Below the pieces are notes generated by a model. The model did no database searches. It saw only the letters and a list, made by a program, of their open reading frames with translations, and was not told the origin of the DNA. Both the position numbers and the translations under genes were made by a program. 31,832 nucleotides of DNA from a virus. The DNA lies in the IMG/VR virus record IMGVR_UViG_3300013126_000142, positions 1 to 31,832 of that record. The stretch is one strand, 5' to 3'. Shown here piece by piece: positions 1 through 5,943 of the stretch (the first letter of the stretch is position 1; every line of letters begins with the position of its first letter).

Positions 1-4
1 TGTC

Positions 5-262
5 GTGGAAACTTCATCGGGTGATGGTGTGGTTGCGCCTGCCGATACAGACATAGACAAAGCACTCACACAAGGCTCATCGGCAGTCGTTGGCAGTAGT
101 GGTAGCCGTGCGGTGGTTCAGTATACGCTCGTGTTTGATGACAGCGACCAACAGCGTCGTTGGTATGACTTTGTGCGATGGCTGAAAGCGTCACCTGCGT
201 ATGACGGTGATACTACGGCTCAACGGATTCTGTCGTTTATTGACGCTCATAGCGAAATCTAA
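5..262 (+). CDS. Hypothetical phage protein, possibly 5'-truncated
   Basis: An 85-residue product from a GTG codon at the very edge of the window. The frame stays open to the left edge, so the true start may lie outside. The first 35 residues are Ser/Gly/Ala/Val-rich and look like a linker. The last 50 form a compact, probably helical segment with an aromatic core (RRWYDFVRWLKASP) that ends on a His and acidic residues. There are no cysteines, signal peptide or membrane segment. I do not recognise the family. It is probably the 3' end of a rightward gene run, followed by a small cysteine protein 74 bases downstream. Confidence 0.55.
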   Translation: METSSGDGVVAPADTDIDKALTQGSSAVVGSSGSRAVVQYTLVFDDSDQQRRWYDFVRWLKASPAYDGDTTAQRILSFIDAHSEI

Positions 263-336
263 CTGTGTAACACCCCTCCCGTAAGGTGGTTGGTAACTAC
301 TAGACCTACGAAAGTAGGAGAAAGCGAGAAACCGAA

Positions 337-498
337 ATGCTCGTCTGTCACACTTGCGGTCGTGAGGTTGCTCACGACGAGTGCGAAATCTTTTGCGATG
401 TCGCACATAGTTGGCTCGGCTCAAAGTTTGATGCCAACATTCTTCCTGAGGGGGCACTCATTGTGTGCCATTCGTGTTGCGAACCTGACGAAGAATGA
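337..498 (+). CDS. Small CxxC...CxxCC putative zinc-binding protein
   Basis: A 53-residue ORF beginning MLVCHTCGREVAHDECEIF and ending IVCHSCCEPDEE. The paired CHTC and CHSCC motifs sit near the two ends, with further Cys and His between them, as in a small zinc-ribbon fold. A purine-rich stretch with AGGAG (316-320) lies upstream, though its spacing of 16 bases to the ATG is long. A longer overlapping frame from 290 gives an unstructured product without paired cysteines, so this frame is preferred. Zinc binding is inferred from the Cys spacing. The partner (DNA or protein) is unknown. Confidence 0.6.
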   Translation: MLVCHTCGREVAHDECEIFCDVAHSWLGSKFDANILPEGALIVCHSCCEPDEE

Positions 499-511
499 AA
501 CTGATAGGTGA

Positions 512-544
512 CTACGGGAACTAGCCACCCGTAGCCACCCGTAG
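512..544. repeat. Tandem CCACCCGTAG repeat with hairpin
   Basis: Two exact copies of CCACCCGTAG lie at 525-534 and 535-544. CTACGGG at 512-518 can pair with either CCCGTAG (528-534 or 538-544), giving alternative 7-bp hairpins. The site lies between two convergent genes, so it could end transcription, but there is no T-tract. The same motif recurs at 1,358-1,375, again as two copies 10 bases apart, which favours a protein-binding site. Confidence 0.5.
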
Positions 545-547
545 ACC

Positions 548-1243
548 TCAGTTCAGATTCGGGTTGTCGTTATCTTTCTTACTGCGAATCTCGGATAGGT
601 GTGCGACAGCGTCACGCAAACCTTTCTCCTCAATGAGTTCTTTCATCGCCTCTACATAGTTGCGCCCCTCTGCGCTATCCAACTCCTCACGACAGTAGTT
701 AGCGAACGACTTGAGTATGTCTATGCCTCGCCCCCCTATGCGTGCGAGTAACTCTAACCCGTGAGGTGTTTTCGGTGCGAACACTTCCTCAAACTTTGGT
801 CGCCCTCTCTCATCGTACTTGTATGGTGTGAACTGTGTGAGTGAGTCACCTTCCCAAGTTATTGTTGAGATAGCGAAACCCTCAACGACATCGCTCAACG
901 GATTCTCTTTGTAATCTTTCTCAAGGTCGCCATGCTCATACTTGCTGATGTCAAAGCGTTCTAGGTTGGTTCGCATAAACGCTTCAGTTATGAAGGTGAG
1001 GTTATGCCAATAGATGAGACCTGACTGTGCTATCTGATTCAGTATCTTAGGGAGACTCTCAATAGGGTTACCTTTGAGTGTGTTCTCTACACCTACGAAA
1101 TCGTATTCGTAACCTAGCAACACCATTGAGTTTGTGTCTGCTACACCTCTCGCCTTGCGACATACTTCAGTCTTACGAAGTATCGCTATGTCACGAGCAC
1201 GATTAGTTATCGTCTGACAGTTGTTGTGATAGTTGTTGCTCAC
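548..1243 (-). CDS. Hypothetical protein, 231 aa
   Basis: A single soluble domain of 231 residues starting at GTG, with a good promoter 43 bases upstream (TTGACA, 17 bases, TACACT) and a weak ribosome site (GCAGG). The N-terminal third is rich in Asn, Thr and basic residues. The centre has a hydrophobic helix (SGLIYWHNLTFITEAFMRTN) and a beta-like stretch, DVVEGFAISTITWEGD. The C-terminus is charged and helical and ends in a Lys/Asn/Asp tail. There are no membrane segments or catalytic signatures. I do not recognise the family. It is transcribed away from the iteron region, alone, and converges on the small Cys protein. Confidence 0.65.
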   Translation of the reverse strand: MSNNYHNNCQTITNRARDIAILRKTEVCRKARGVADTNSMVLLGYEYDFVGVENTLKGNPIESLPKILNQIAQSGLIYWHNLTFITEAFMRTNLERFDISKYEHGDLEKDYKENPLSDVVEGFAISTITWEGDSLTQFTPYKYDERGRPKFEEVFAPKTPHGLELLARIGGRGIDILKSFANYCREELDSAEGRNYVEAMKELIEEKGLRDAVAHLSEIRSKKDNDNPNLN

Positions 1244-1285
1244 TTGTGTACCTGCTAGTTGTTAGTTGTTGTTACTCTCACTAAT

Positions 1286-1314
1286 AGTGTAATGAAGTAA
1301 TGAGGTGATGTCAA
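1286..1314 (-). promoter_or_regulatory. Sigma70-type promoter for the 548-1243 gene
   Basis: On the minus strand TTGACA (1314-1309) is followed by a 17-base spacer and TACACT (1291-1286). The predicted start of transcription is near 1279, giving a leader of about 36 bases before the GTG. The -35/-10 pair and the spacing are identical to those of the phosphatase promoter at 17,835. Confidence 0.7.
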
Positions 1315-1357
1315 TAGGGTGAGATGAGATGGTATCTATCAGGTGATAGTAATAGTT

Positions 1358-1375
1358 ACCCGTAGTCACCCGTAG
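1358..1375. repeat. Second ACCCGTAG double repeat
   Basis: CCCGTAG occurs at 1359-1365 and 1369-1375 in the context ACCCGTAGTCACCCGTAG. The spacing of 10 bases matches the pair at 525-544. It lies between the promoter at 1286-1314 and the iterons. A one-turn spacing suggests two protein monomers on one face of the helix. Confidence 0.5.
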
Positions 1376-1396
1376 CCTCTGCGACTCACTCAACGG

Positions 1397-1470
1397 CGAT
1401 GACTATGCGACGACCGCACGATGACTATGCGATGCGATGACGATGCGATGACTATGCGATGACTATGCGA
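1397..1470. repeat. Iteron array, CGATGACTATGCGA x5
   Basis: The 14-mer CGATGACTATGCGA starts at 1397, 1419, 1446 and 1457, with a one-base variant (CGATGACGATGCGA) at 1435. The last two full copies overlap with an 11-base period, and degenerate CGATGA units continue to about 1484. The array lies between genes. Direct repeats of this size and phase are typical binding sites of replication initiators or partition proteins. Here that role is inferred. Confidence 0.75.
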
Positions 1471-1485
1471 TGAAACGATGACGAT

Positions 1486-1647
1486 TCACTTGCGTCTATC
1501 CAAACGATACGCCTCACGCAACGCTTCACGCCTACTATCCCACTTAGACACACGACAATAACGATTACGAGTATCTACAACAAACCACTTACCTCTCTCC
1601 TCATAACAAGGTGAGATGTCGTAACGATAATCACAATAAACGGTCAT
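1486..1647 (-). CDS. Small hypothetical protein, probably leaderless
   Basis: A 53-residue product, MTVYCDYRYDIS... to a basic end (REALREAYRLDRRK). The pattern of a short beta-rich N-terminus (WFVVDTRNRYCRVSKW) followed by an amphipathic helix with regularly spaced Ala/Arg is common in small phage proteins of unknown role. The start is ATG 1647 because a strong promoter (TTGACA, 17, TATGCT) ends only 9 bases upstream. Longer TTG starts at 1665/1668 would lie inside the promoter. Three LexA-like palindromes lie 35-87 bases upstream of the -35 box. Function unknown. Confidence 0.6.
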   Translation of the reverse strand: MTVYCDYRYDISPCYEERGKWFVVDTRNRYCRVSKWDSRREALREAYRLDRRK

Positions 1648-1656
1648 ACAACAAAC

Positions 1657-1685
1657 AGCATACAACAAACTTAGTAAGATGTCAA
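1657..1685 (-). promoter_or_regulatory. Promoter with near-leaderless start
   Basis: Minus strand TTGACA (1685-1680), a 17-base spacer, TATGCT (1662-1657), then 9 bases to ATG 1647. The expected transcription start falls within a few bases of the ATG, so no ribosome-binding site is needed or present. The same -10 hexamer is used upstream of whiB (7745-7750). Confidence 0.65.
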
Positions 1686-1719
1686 GTCAAACGAAACAAA
1701 CGAAACAAACGAAACAACA

Positions 1720-1772
1720 CGAACACTTGTTCGCTACGAACACTTGTTCGCCACTAAACGAACACCTGTTCG
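1720..1772. promoter_or_regulatory. Three tandem LexA/SOS-box-like palindromes
   Basis: CGAACACTTGTTCG at 1720-1733 and 1737-1750, and CGAACACCTGTTCG at 1759-1772. All three fit CGAAC-N4-GTTCG, the core of the Gram-positive and actinobacterial LexA box (GAAC-N4-GTTC). They sit in the divergent region between the leftward small gene and the rightward methyltransferase-like gene. Start-to-start spacings are 17 and 22 bases. Binding by host LexA is inferred. A phage repressor with the same half-site is the alternative. Confidence 0.65.
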
Positions 1773-1906
1773 CCCCCCTCCCTCAAACTAATAGACGGGA
1801 CTGCGACCTGCGAGCACGGGCAGGGCGTCCTGGGCAGGTGTGCGCCAAATTTTTGGTGGTGTGTGTGGTGTTTATTTATTAGAGTTTGGGACTGTTGGGC
1901 TAGTGT

Positions 1907-2590
1907 TTGGGGGTGATGGTTCAGTGTGTGGTGTCTGTTGTGCCTCACGGTTTTGGGGGGTCGGTTGATGGGTGTGTGGATGGTGTGGTTGATGTGTTTT
2001 CTGATGTGTGGGAACGGTTGTCTGTGGATGGTGTGGTGTGGTTGGCGGTTGATGATGTTGTTGGGGATGACGGGGTTTTGGGTTTGCCGTGGCGGGTTGG
2101 TTTCGGTTTGCAGAAGTGGGGTTGGTGGTTGCGTCAGGATGTGGTGTTGGTGTCGGAGGGGGTTGTTGATGGTGAGGTAGTTCGGTTGCATCGGTATTTG
2201 TTTTTGTTGTCTAAGGGGCGCGACTATTTTTTTGATGGTTTGGCGATTTCCGAGCGTGCGAAAACGAAACCTGGGGCTACTTGGTTGGAGCGTAAGGCGG
2301 CGGGGGCTACGGCGGGGAATGTGATTGTTGATGATGGTAGGCGTAATGGGACGCAGAGGGTGGTGCACGGGAAAGGGGTTTCTTCTAATTTGACGCGTCA
2401 GGATGGTTTGCGTAATCGGCGGTCGGTGTGGTTTTTGGGTGGCGGTGGGGTTGGGTTGTCTGGTGATGTTGTGGATTTGTGTGTGAGGTCCGGTTCTCGG
2501 GTGGGGGATGTTGTGTGGGATGTGTTTGGGGTTGGTGACGTGGAGGGGGTTGCTGTTGGGTTGGGGCGGCGTTTCGTTTCAGGTTTTTAG
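1907..2590 (+). CDS. Degenerate N4/N6 DNA methyltransferase-like protein
   Basis: A 227-residue product from TTG 1907 (an ATG follows at 1916). It aligns by eye along most of the phage's own large methyltransferase (12,908-14,233): QCVVSVVPHGFG against HCVVTSPPYWGL, LPWRVGFGLQKWGWWLRQDV against IPWRVALALQQDGWFLRQDI, RLHRYLFLLSKGRDYFFD against KAHEYIFLLTKKSQYFFD, RNRRSVW against KNKRSVW, and WDVFGVGDVEG against LDTFFGSGTTG. The catalytic SPPY is replaced by VVPH, the SAM loop is one residue short and altered, and both zinc-ribbon segments are missing. The frame is nevertheless open for 227 codons. It is probably a non-catalytic DNA-binding homologue or a decaying gene. The sequence is about 85% G+T on this strand. 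Confidence 0.65.
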   Translation: MGVMVQCVVSVVPHGFGGSVDGCVDGVVDVFSDVWERLSVDGVVWLAVDDVVGDDGVLGLPWRVGFGLQKWGWWLRQDVVLVSEGVVDGEVVRLHRYLFLLSKGRDYFFDGLAISERAKTKPGATWLERKAAGATAGNVIVDDGRRNGTQRVVHGKGVSSNLTRQDGLRNRRSVWFLGGGGVGLSGDVVDLCVRSGSRVGDVVWDVFGVGDVEGVAVGLGRRFVSGF

Positions 2591-2625
2591 GGTTGTGGTA
2601 TTCTTGGTGTGTTATTCCCATCTAG

Positions 2626-2650
2626 TTACGCACCGAGGTGCGTAAGGAGG
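2626..2650 (+). promoter_or_regulatory. Perfect hairpin overlapping a strong ribosome-binding site
   Basis: TTACGCACC, GA, GGTGCGTAA form a perfect 9-bp inverted repeat (2626-2645). Its last two bases are the first two of the AAGGAGG Shine-Dalgarno sequence (2644-2650), which lies 7 bases before ATG 2658. The structure could protect the 5' end of a highly translated mRNA or tune access to the ribosome site. It could equally be a protein operator. Confidence 0.6.
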
Positions 2651-2657
2651 CAATGTA

Positions 2658-3032
2658 ATGCTTGGTTACAAACAAACTCGTGGAATCGTCACTTTGTCAA
2701 GTGAAGAGGTTCTCTCTACTGGTACTGGCAAGGCTCGCATTCGTATGCCTTTCGCTGGTTCGATTATCAGTGTGACGGCGTCGGTGTTGTCGGCTCCTGC
2801 TGGTTCGTCGGCGATTCTTGATGTGAACAAGAACGGTACGACGATTTTCGGTACGCAGGCGAATCGTCCGACGATTGCCGCGGCTGGCGTTTCGGCGACT
2901 GCTGGTACGAACTCGGTGAAGACTTTCGCTGCTGGTGATGTCATCACGGTGGATGTGGACCAGGTTGGTTCGGGTACCGCTGGTACTGGTTTCACTGTCG
3001 CTATCGCTTACGACGGTAAGAAGAACGCGTAA
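2658..3032 (+). CDS. Beta-rich virion protein (capsid decoration / fibre type)
   Basis: A 124-residue product with a near-ideal ribosome site. The composition is Ala/Gly/Thr/Ser/Val-rich with short alternating strands: IRMPFAGSIISVTASV, AILDVNKNGTTIFG, GDVITVDVDQVGSG and GFTVAIAYDG. This pattern (a 'surface component' strand, a DVNKNGTTIF hairpin and a GDxITVDVDQVGS strand) is familiar from phage head-decoration, head-fibre and tail-fibre beta-sandwich domains. Codon choice is more even than in the flanking genes, and the strong Shine-Dalgarno plus a following terminator fit an abundant late structural protein. Which virion part it decorates cannot be told from sequence. Confidence 0.7.
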   Translation: MLGYKQTRGIVTLSSEEVLSTGTGKARIRMPFAGSIISVTASVLSAPAGSSAILDVNKNGTTIFGTQANRPTIAAAGVSATAGTNSVKTFAAGDVITVDVDQVGSGTAGTGFTVAIAYDGKKNA

Positions 3033-3068
3033 GTTTTTCCGTACTGATTTCGGTACGGTTGCGCTTTT

Positions 3069-3118
3069 CACCTTGCTCTTCCCCCTATTCCTTTGTTGGG
3101 GGTTGAGCGAGGTGTTTT
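3069..3118 (+). terminator. Long-stem terminator after the virion protein
   Basis: CACCTTGCTC-TT-CCCCC (3069-3085) pairs with GGGGG-TT-GAGCGAGGTG (3098-3114), interrupted only by a TT/TT internal loop and one G-U pair. The loop has 12 bases, and TTTT (3115-3118) then GCGTTTT follow. It begins 37 bases after the stop codon at 3032. A smaller inverted repeat, CCGTAC/GTACGG, lies between the two. Confidence 0.6.
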
Positions 3119-3141
3119 GCGTTTTGTGTTAAGTTTTGTGT

Positions 3142-3780
3142 ATGCCTGAGTTGAATGCGAACACGCCTCCTGTTCACTGTCTTGTGCGAGGCAACTTTCT
3201 CAGAAATCAGTTAGATAGTCATGATGAGAAGTTTCCTGTGGTGATTTTTGGGGTGGCTTCTATTACTGACCGTGCACCTGTTTTCCATTTTTTGATGGAG
3301 GATGGTGGTGTGTGGTGGAGGGCGCCTGTTAGCGCGTTTTGTTTTAGTTATGAGAGTCCTGTTGTGGATATTCATGATTTGGTGATGTGGAATTGTTTTT
3401 CGCCGTATGTTTCGGTGACGATTTTTGAGCATATGCGTGGTAGGTCTATGACTTATGTTGACCGCCATAGGCGGGAGGTGAATGGTAAGTATATGTTTAC
3501 GCTTGATTGGCATCATCCCGATAACAATATTCCTGATACGAATTATTCTCAGAATTCGGCTAATCATAAGTGTGGTCATGTGATTGAGCGTGATGATGGG
3601 AATATTGCTATTCAGCCGAATAATCGGATTCGTTTGTGGGACCCTTCGCATACCACGAAGAAGGGTCAGGTGTTGATTGAGCGTTTAGTGAGTGATGATA
3701 TTTGGGGTGTTGAGGATGGGAATAAGTGGTTGACTTCTGACGATGATAAATATGATTATGGGGTTGATGTCGTTGAGTGA
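3142..3780 (+). CDS. Conserved phage protein of unknown function
   Basis: A 212-residue product from ATG 3142; a TTG two codons upstream is the less likely start. It is rich in Trp, His and Asp and has the features of a protein I associate with diverse aquatic phages: a beta-rich core VWWRAPVSAFCF, DLVMWNCFSPYVSVTIFEHM, then NHKCGHVIERDDGNIAIQPN, NRIRLWDPSHTTKKG, and a C-terminal segment ending in acidic residues. No enzymatic motif is evident. The many conserved-looking aromatic and His positions suggest a compact structural or binding domain. No signal peptide or membrane segment is visible. Its 3' end converges on the nuclease gene 7 bases away. Confidence 0.65.
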   Translation: MPELNANTPPVHCLVRGNFLRNQLDSHDEKFPVVIFGVASITDRAPVFHFLMEDGGVWWRAPVSAFCFSYESPVVDIHDLVMWNCFSPYVSVTIFEHMRGRSMTYVDRHRREVNGKYMFTLDWHHPDNNIPDTNYSQNSANHKCGHVIERDDGNIAIQPNNRIRLWDPSHTTKKGQVLIERLVSDDIWGVEDGNKWLTSDDDKYDYGVDVVE

Positions 3781-3787
3781 CGACGTT

Positions 3788-4309
3788 TTAGATTTGTTGT
3801 AGTTCGTGTTCTTTTAGGACGAGGCGCGGTCCGTGTCCGTAGTCGGCTGACTGTGCGTTTGCGAAGAAATGTTCGCGTGTCGTTCCGCCAAGTATTTGGA
3901 ATTTTGTGTTGGTGCCGATGTTTTCTAGTTGTGTGGACGGCTGGTCGCACCATACGACGAGGCATTGTTCGGTTTCGGGTTTCCACAGCCCATAGTTGCA
4001 GTGTTTTGGGTCGTTGATGATGAGCGTTTTGCGGGTTGAGGTTTTGATTTCTGTTGTTTTGCCGTTGATGGTGGTGTCGTGTCCGAGGTCTGCTCCGATG
4101 TAGATGTCCCAATCTACGGTGGTTCCGTAGTGGCGGGCGGTGATGACTTCTCCTGCTTTGCCCATCATGATGATGCCTTTGGGTGTCATGGTGGCTGTGT
4201 ATTTGCGTTCGGTGACTTTGTGTTGGCGTTTGTTTTCGTAGCAGTCGTTTACCCATTTGCGTAGGTATATGACTTCTTTTGCGGTGAGGCGCATTATGGG
4301 GTATGTCAC
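3788..4309 (-). CDS. Putative PD-(D/E)XK nuclease (operon gene 4)
   Basis: A 173-residue product from GTG 4309; ATG 4294 is an alternative start. The segment from about residue 50 to 90 contains GKAGEVITARHYG, then DLGHDTTINGKTTEIKTS. A helix-borne Glu (E54), an Asp (D78) and E87-I-K89 form the order expected for a PD-(D/E)XK endonuclease or resolvase active site, followed by a strand (QCLVVW). The length fits small restriction or resolvase enzymes. It is the last of four minus-strand genes, 2 bases after its neighbour, beside a second nuclease-like gene and a DNA methyltransferase. A role as the cleaving partner of the methyltransferase is inferred. A junction resolvase is an alternative. 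Confidence 0.5.
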   Translation of the reverse strand: MTYPIMRLTAKEVIYLRKWVNDCYENKRQHKVTERKYTATMTPKGIIMMGKAGEVITARHYGTTVDWDIYIGADLGHDTTINGKTTEIKTSTRKTLIINDPKHCNYGLWKPETEQCLVVWCDQPSTQLENIGTNTKFQILGGTTREHFFANAQSADYGHGPRLVLKEHELQQI

Positions 4310-4311
4310 GG

Positions 4312-4734
4312 CTATTTATCGTATTCGGGGTTGAGCATCATGTCCAACACTTCGTGTTGTTCAAGGATGAAACCTTTGGCTGGGTTGTCGCTTTTGGGGG
4401 CGAAGTTTTGTTTGGTTTTTTCGCAGAATCGTTTGGGGTGTGCTCGCATGTATCGTTTAAGACGGTCTGTTTTTATCATTATAAATGCGCCGTCTAGGTG
4501 GTATTGGTAGACCCACCATTTTGCGGTGGTGATGTTGATGCCCGATTTTTTCCAACCTTCGTTGCGTGGATTTTGGTCGGTTTCTATGGCGATTCTGCCA
4601 TTGCGATAGCGGTCTGTTTTTATTTCTATTGAGCCACTGTTGGCGTCATTTAGGAAATCGCGAATGATTTGTTCCCCGTGTTCTCCGTGTTGGAGGTCTT
4701 TCAGGAAGTTTGGTGGTATGTCGTATTCTCTCAT
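4312..4734 (-). CDS. Putative PD-(D/E)XK nuclease / resolvase-like (operon gene 3)
   Basis: A 140-residue product starting MREYDIPPNF. Near the N-terminus GEHGEQIIRDFLND is followed by SIEIKTDRYRNGRIAIE. E18/E21 on a helix, D30 and E37-I-K39 then a second strand match the PD-(D/E)XK core. The EIKTDR...GRIAIE arrangement resembles phage Holliday-junction-resolvase-like or VRR-NUC-type proteins. WWVYQYHLDGAFIMIKTDRLK follows as a later strand-helix. The start codon overlaps the methyltransferase stop (ATGA, 4731-4734), which implies translational coupling. It may cut unmodified or branched DNA. The exact substrate cannot be read. Confidence 0.55.
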   Translation of the reverse strand: MREYDIPPNFLKDLQHGEHGEQIIRDFLNDANSGSIEIKTDRYRNGRIAIETDQNPRNEGWKKSGINITTAKWWVYQYHLDGAFIMIKTDRLKRYMRAHPKRFCEKTKQNFAPKSDNPAKGFILEQHEVLDMMLNPEYDK

Positions 4735-5468
4735 TGTTGTTCCGTGTTCAGTCGGGCATCTTCAACATATCGGGGGTCTATGTCGTAGCCAATGTATCTG
4801 CGTCCGAGTCGTTTTGCTGTGGCGGTTGTTGTTCCGCTTCCGTTGAACGGGTCAAGCACGACATCGCCACTGATGGTCGTGAGAAGAATGCAGTTTTCTA
4901 CAAGTTGTTGGGGAAATGGCGCAGGGTGAGTCGTTTGTTTTGGTGGTGCAATGTTCCACACCTCGGTTATGTAATCGGGATTTACATTTTCTCTGTGGGT
5001 GCGGGGTTTGTTTTTCGTCAACCAATACACATGTTCGGTGTTCGGCAGTAGATGGTCTTTGCGAATATTTGGACTGTTGTGTCTATTCCAAATTATGAGT
5101 TGGTAGATGATTGCGTTTGTTTTATGTATGAACTCGGTTGGCAGTCGTGCTTGGTTGTTGTATCGTCGCGGTTTGTGGTTAAAAAAAATTGAGCCGTCGC
5201 TTTTTATGACGCGAAGAAGTTGGTTGATTACCGCAATCATCCATTCTTGATATTCTTCCTCCTGCATATTGTCGTGGTATGAGTTGTAGTCAATGTTGTG
5301 TTTCTGCCAAATCTGATTGCTGTTTTGTGTTCTGCCTTCCTGTATGCCTTTTTTGTTGTAGGGGGGTGATGTGACGACCGTGTTGACGGATTCGTCTGGA
5401 AGTTTTCGCAGTTCACCGAGCGCTTCCGCGCACCTGATTATGTTGGTCTCAATATTTGGAGACGACAT
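4731..5468 (-). CDS. Beta-class DNA methyltransferase (m4C or m6A)
   Basis: A 245-residue SAM-dependent DNA amino-methyltransferase. The catalytic motif IV, TSPPYNKKG, is at residues 33-41, and the SAM-binding motif I, DPFNGSGTT, is at 206-214. Catalytic-before-SAM order defines the beta class. A CAEALGELRKLPDESVN start and a C-terminal RRYIGYDIDP are typical of the N6_N4_Mtase family. SPPY is more usual in N4-cytosine enzymes, but N6-adenine cannot be excluded. All key residues are present, so it should be active. It is gene 2 of a minus operon: 10 bases after a winged-helix-like gene and overlapping a nuclease-like gene by ATGA. Confidence 0.85.
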   Translation of the reverse strand: MSSPNIETNIIRCAEALGELRKLPDESVNTVVTSPPYNKKGIQEGRTQNSNQIWQKHNIDYNSYHDNMQEEEYQEWMIAVINQLLRVIKSDGSIFFNHKPRRYNNQARLPTEFIHKTNAIIYQLIIWNRHNSPNIRKDHLLPNTEHVYWLTKNKPRTHRENVNPDYITEVWNIAPPKQTTHPAPFPQQLVENCILLTTISGDVVLDPFNGSGTTTATAKRLGRRYIGYDIDPRYVEDARLNTEQQ

Positions 5469-5478
5469 TTCGTCCTGT

Positions 5479-5943
5479 TTATTTTGTAACGAATGGGACT
5501 GTGTTGTCGTTACCGTTCAAGATGCTCTCCTCTTCCTGTTTCAATACTTTATTGCGGGCATGGATTGCCGAAGCGCTTTGACTGTTTCCGTGGGGATTCA
5601 TGATGGTGAAACGCTTATCCAACTCTTTTATCATTTCAAATCCGTCCTGAGTAATCCGCCATTGAATACCGTTGGAATGGCGTTCAAGGAAACCCGACTT
5701 TGTGAGAGTGTTCGTATAGTGTTTTATTTTGTTTCGGTCGATGGTTTGTACTTGAAAGTCAAAGTACTCGGTTCTCGTGAACCACGCACCTTCTTTCATT
5801 CGTGTGCGCATGCGTGCGTAGCACAATACCATGTAGGAGCCGCGTCGTCCCCCCTTCGCCATGCCAGCGACCGTGTTGGCTTGCCTATCTAAATTTTGGG
5901 TGTTTATTTTGCGATTGCTCATGATGCTAGATTCTACGGTCAT
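5479..5943 (-). CDS. Winged-helix-like protein heading the methyltransferase operon
   Basis: A 154-residue product. ATG 5943 is chosen because AAAGGTG lies 4 bases upstream. A TTG at 5997 would extend it by 18 residues across the divergent gene. After a basic linker with GGRRGS, the stretch SYMVLCYARMRTRMKEGAWFTRTEYFDF..IDRNKIKHYTNTL is helix-helix, followed by the wing-like SGFLERHSNGIQWRITQDGFEMIKEL. That is the layout of a winged-helix DNA-binding domain. The C-terminal 45 residues are polar. It may regulate the operon or recognise DNA for the methyltransferase/nucleases. This is inferred from fold and position only. Confidence 0.55.
   Translation of the reverse strand: MTVESSIMSNRKINTQNLDRQANTVAGMAKGGRRGSYMVLCYARMRTRMKEGAWFTRTEYFDFQVQTIDRNKIKHYTNTLTKSGFLERHSNGIQWRITQDGFEMIKELDKRFTIMNPHGNSQSASAIHARNKVLKQEEESILNGNDNTVPFVTK

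Larger units (their letters stand above)
1380..1900. other. Candidate replication origin / control region
   Basis: The iterons, an A+C-rich stretch and three palindromes lead into an abrupt strand switch. Counted by hand, 1681-1740 has A 29, C 15, G 9, T 7, whereas 1861-1920 has A 7, C 2, G 25, T 26. A change of strand asymmetry next to iterons is a usual sign of an origin. A small gene (1486-1647) is embedded. The stretch 1773-1906 between the palindromes and the next start has no gene that I can support. Confidence 0.4.

Noticed and set aside
1397-1470. CRISPR array
   Set aside because: The repeats are 11-14 bases, overlap or are directly adjacent and have no unique spacers; no cas gene is present.
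1679-1882. Rightward ORF of 67 residues over the repeats and LexA-like boxes
   Set aside because: It is low-complexity (TKQTKQTKQ) and made by the repeated CGAAACAAA units; the region is better explained as regulatory DNA.
1754-2368. Leftward 204-residue frame rich in His, Pro, Thr and Asn
   Set aside because: It is the antisense shadow of the G+T-rich methyltransferase-like gene; composition is that of reversed G/T codons and no motif is present.
2658-3071. Antisense frames over the virion protein gene
   Set aside because: The forward gene has an ideal ribosome site, a beta-rich sequence and a terminator; the reverse frames are shadows.
3103-3132. Promoter TTGAGC-18-TGTTAA, 9 bases before ATG 3142
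   Set aside because: The geometry resembles the leaderless promoters but both boxes are poor and the -35 lies in the terminator stem; not strong enough to list.
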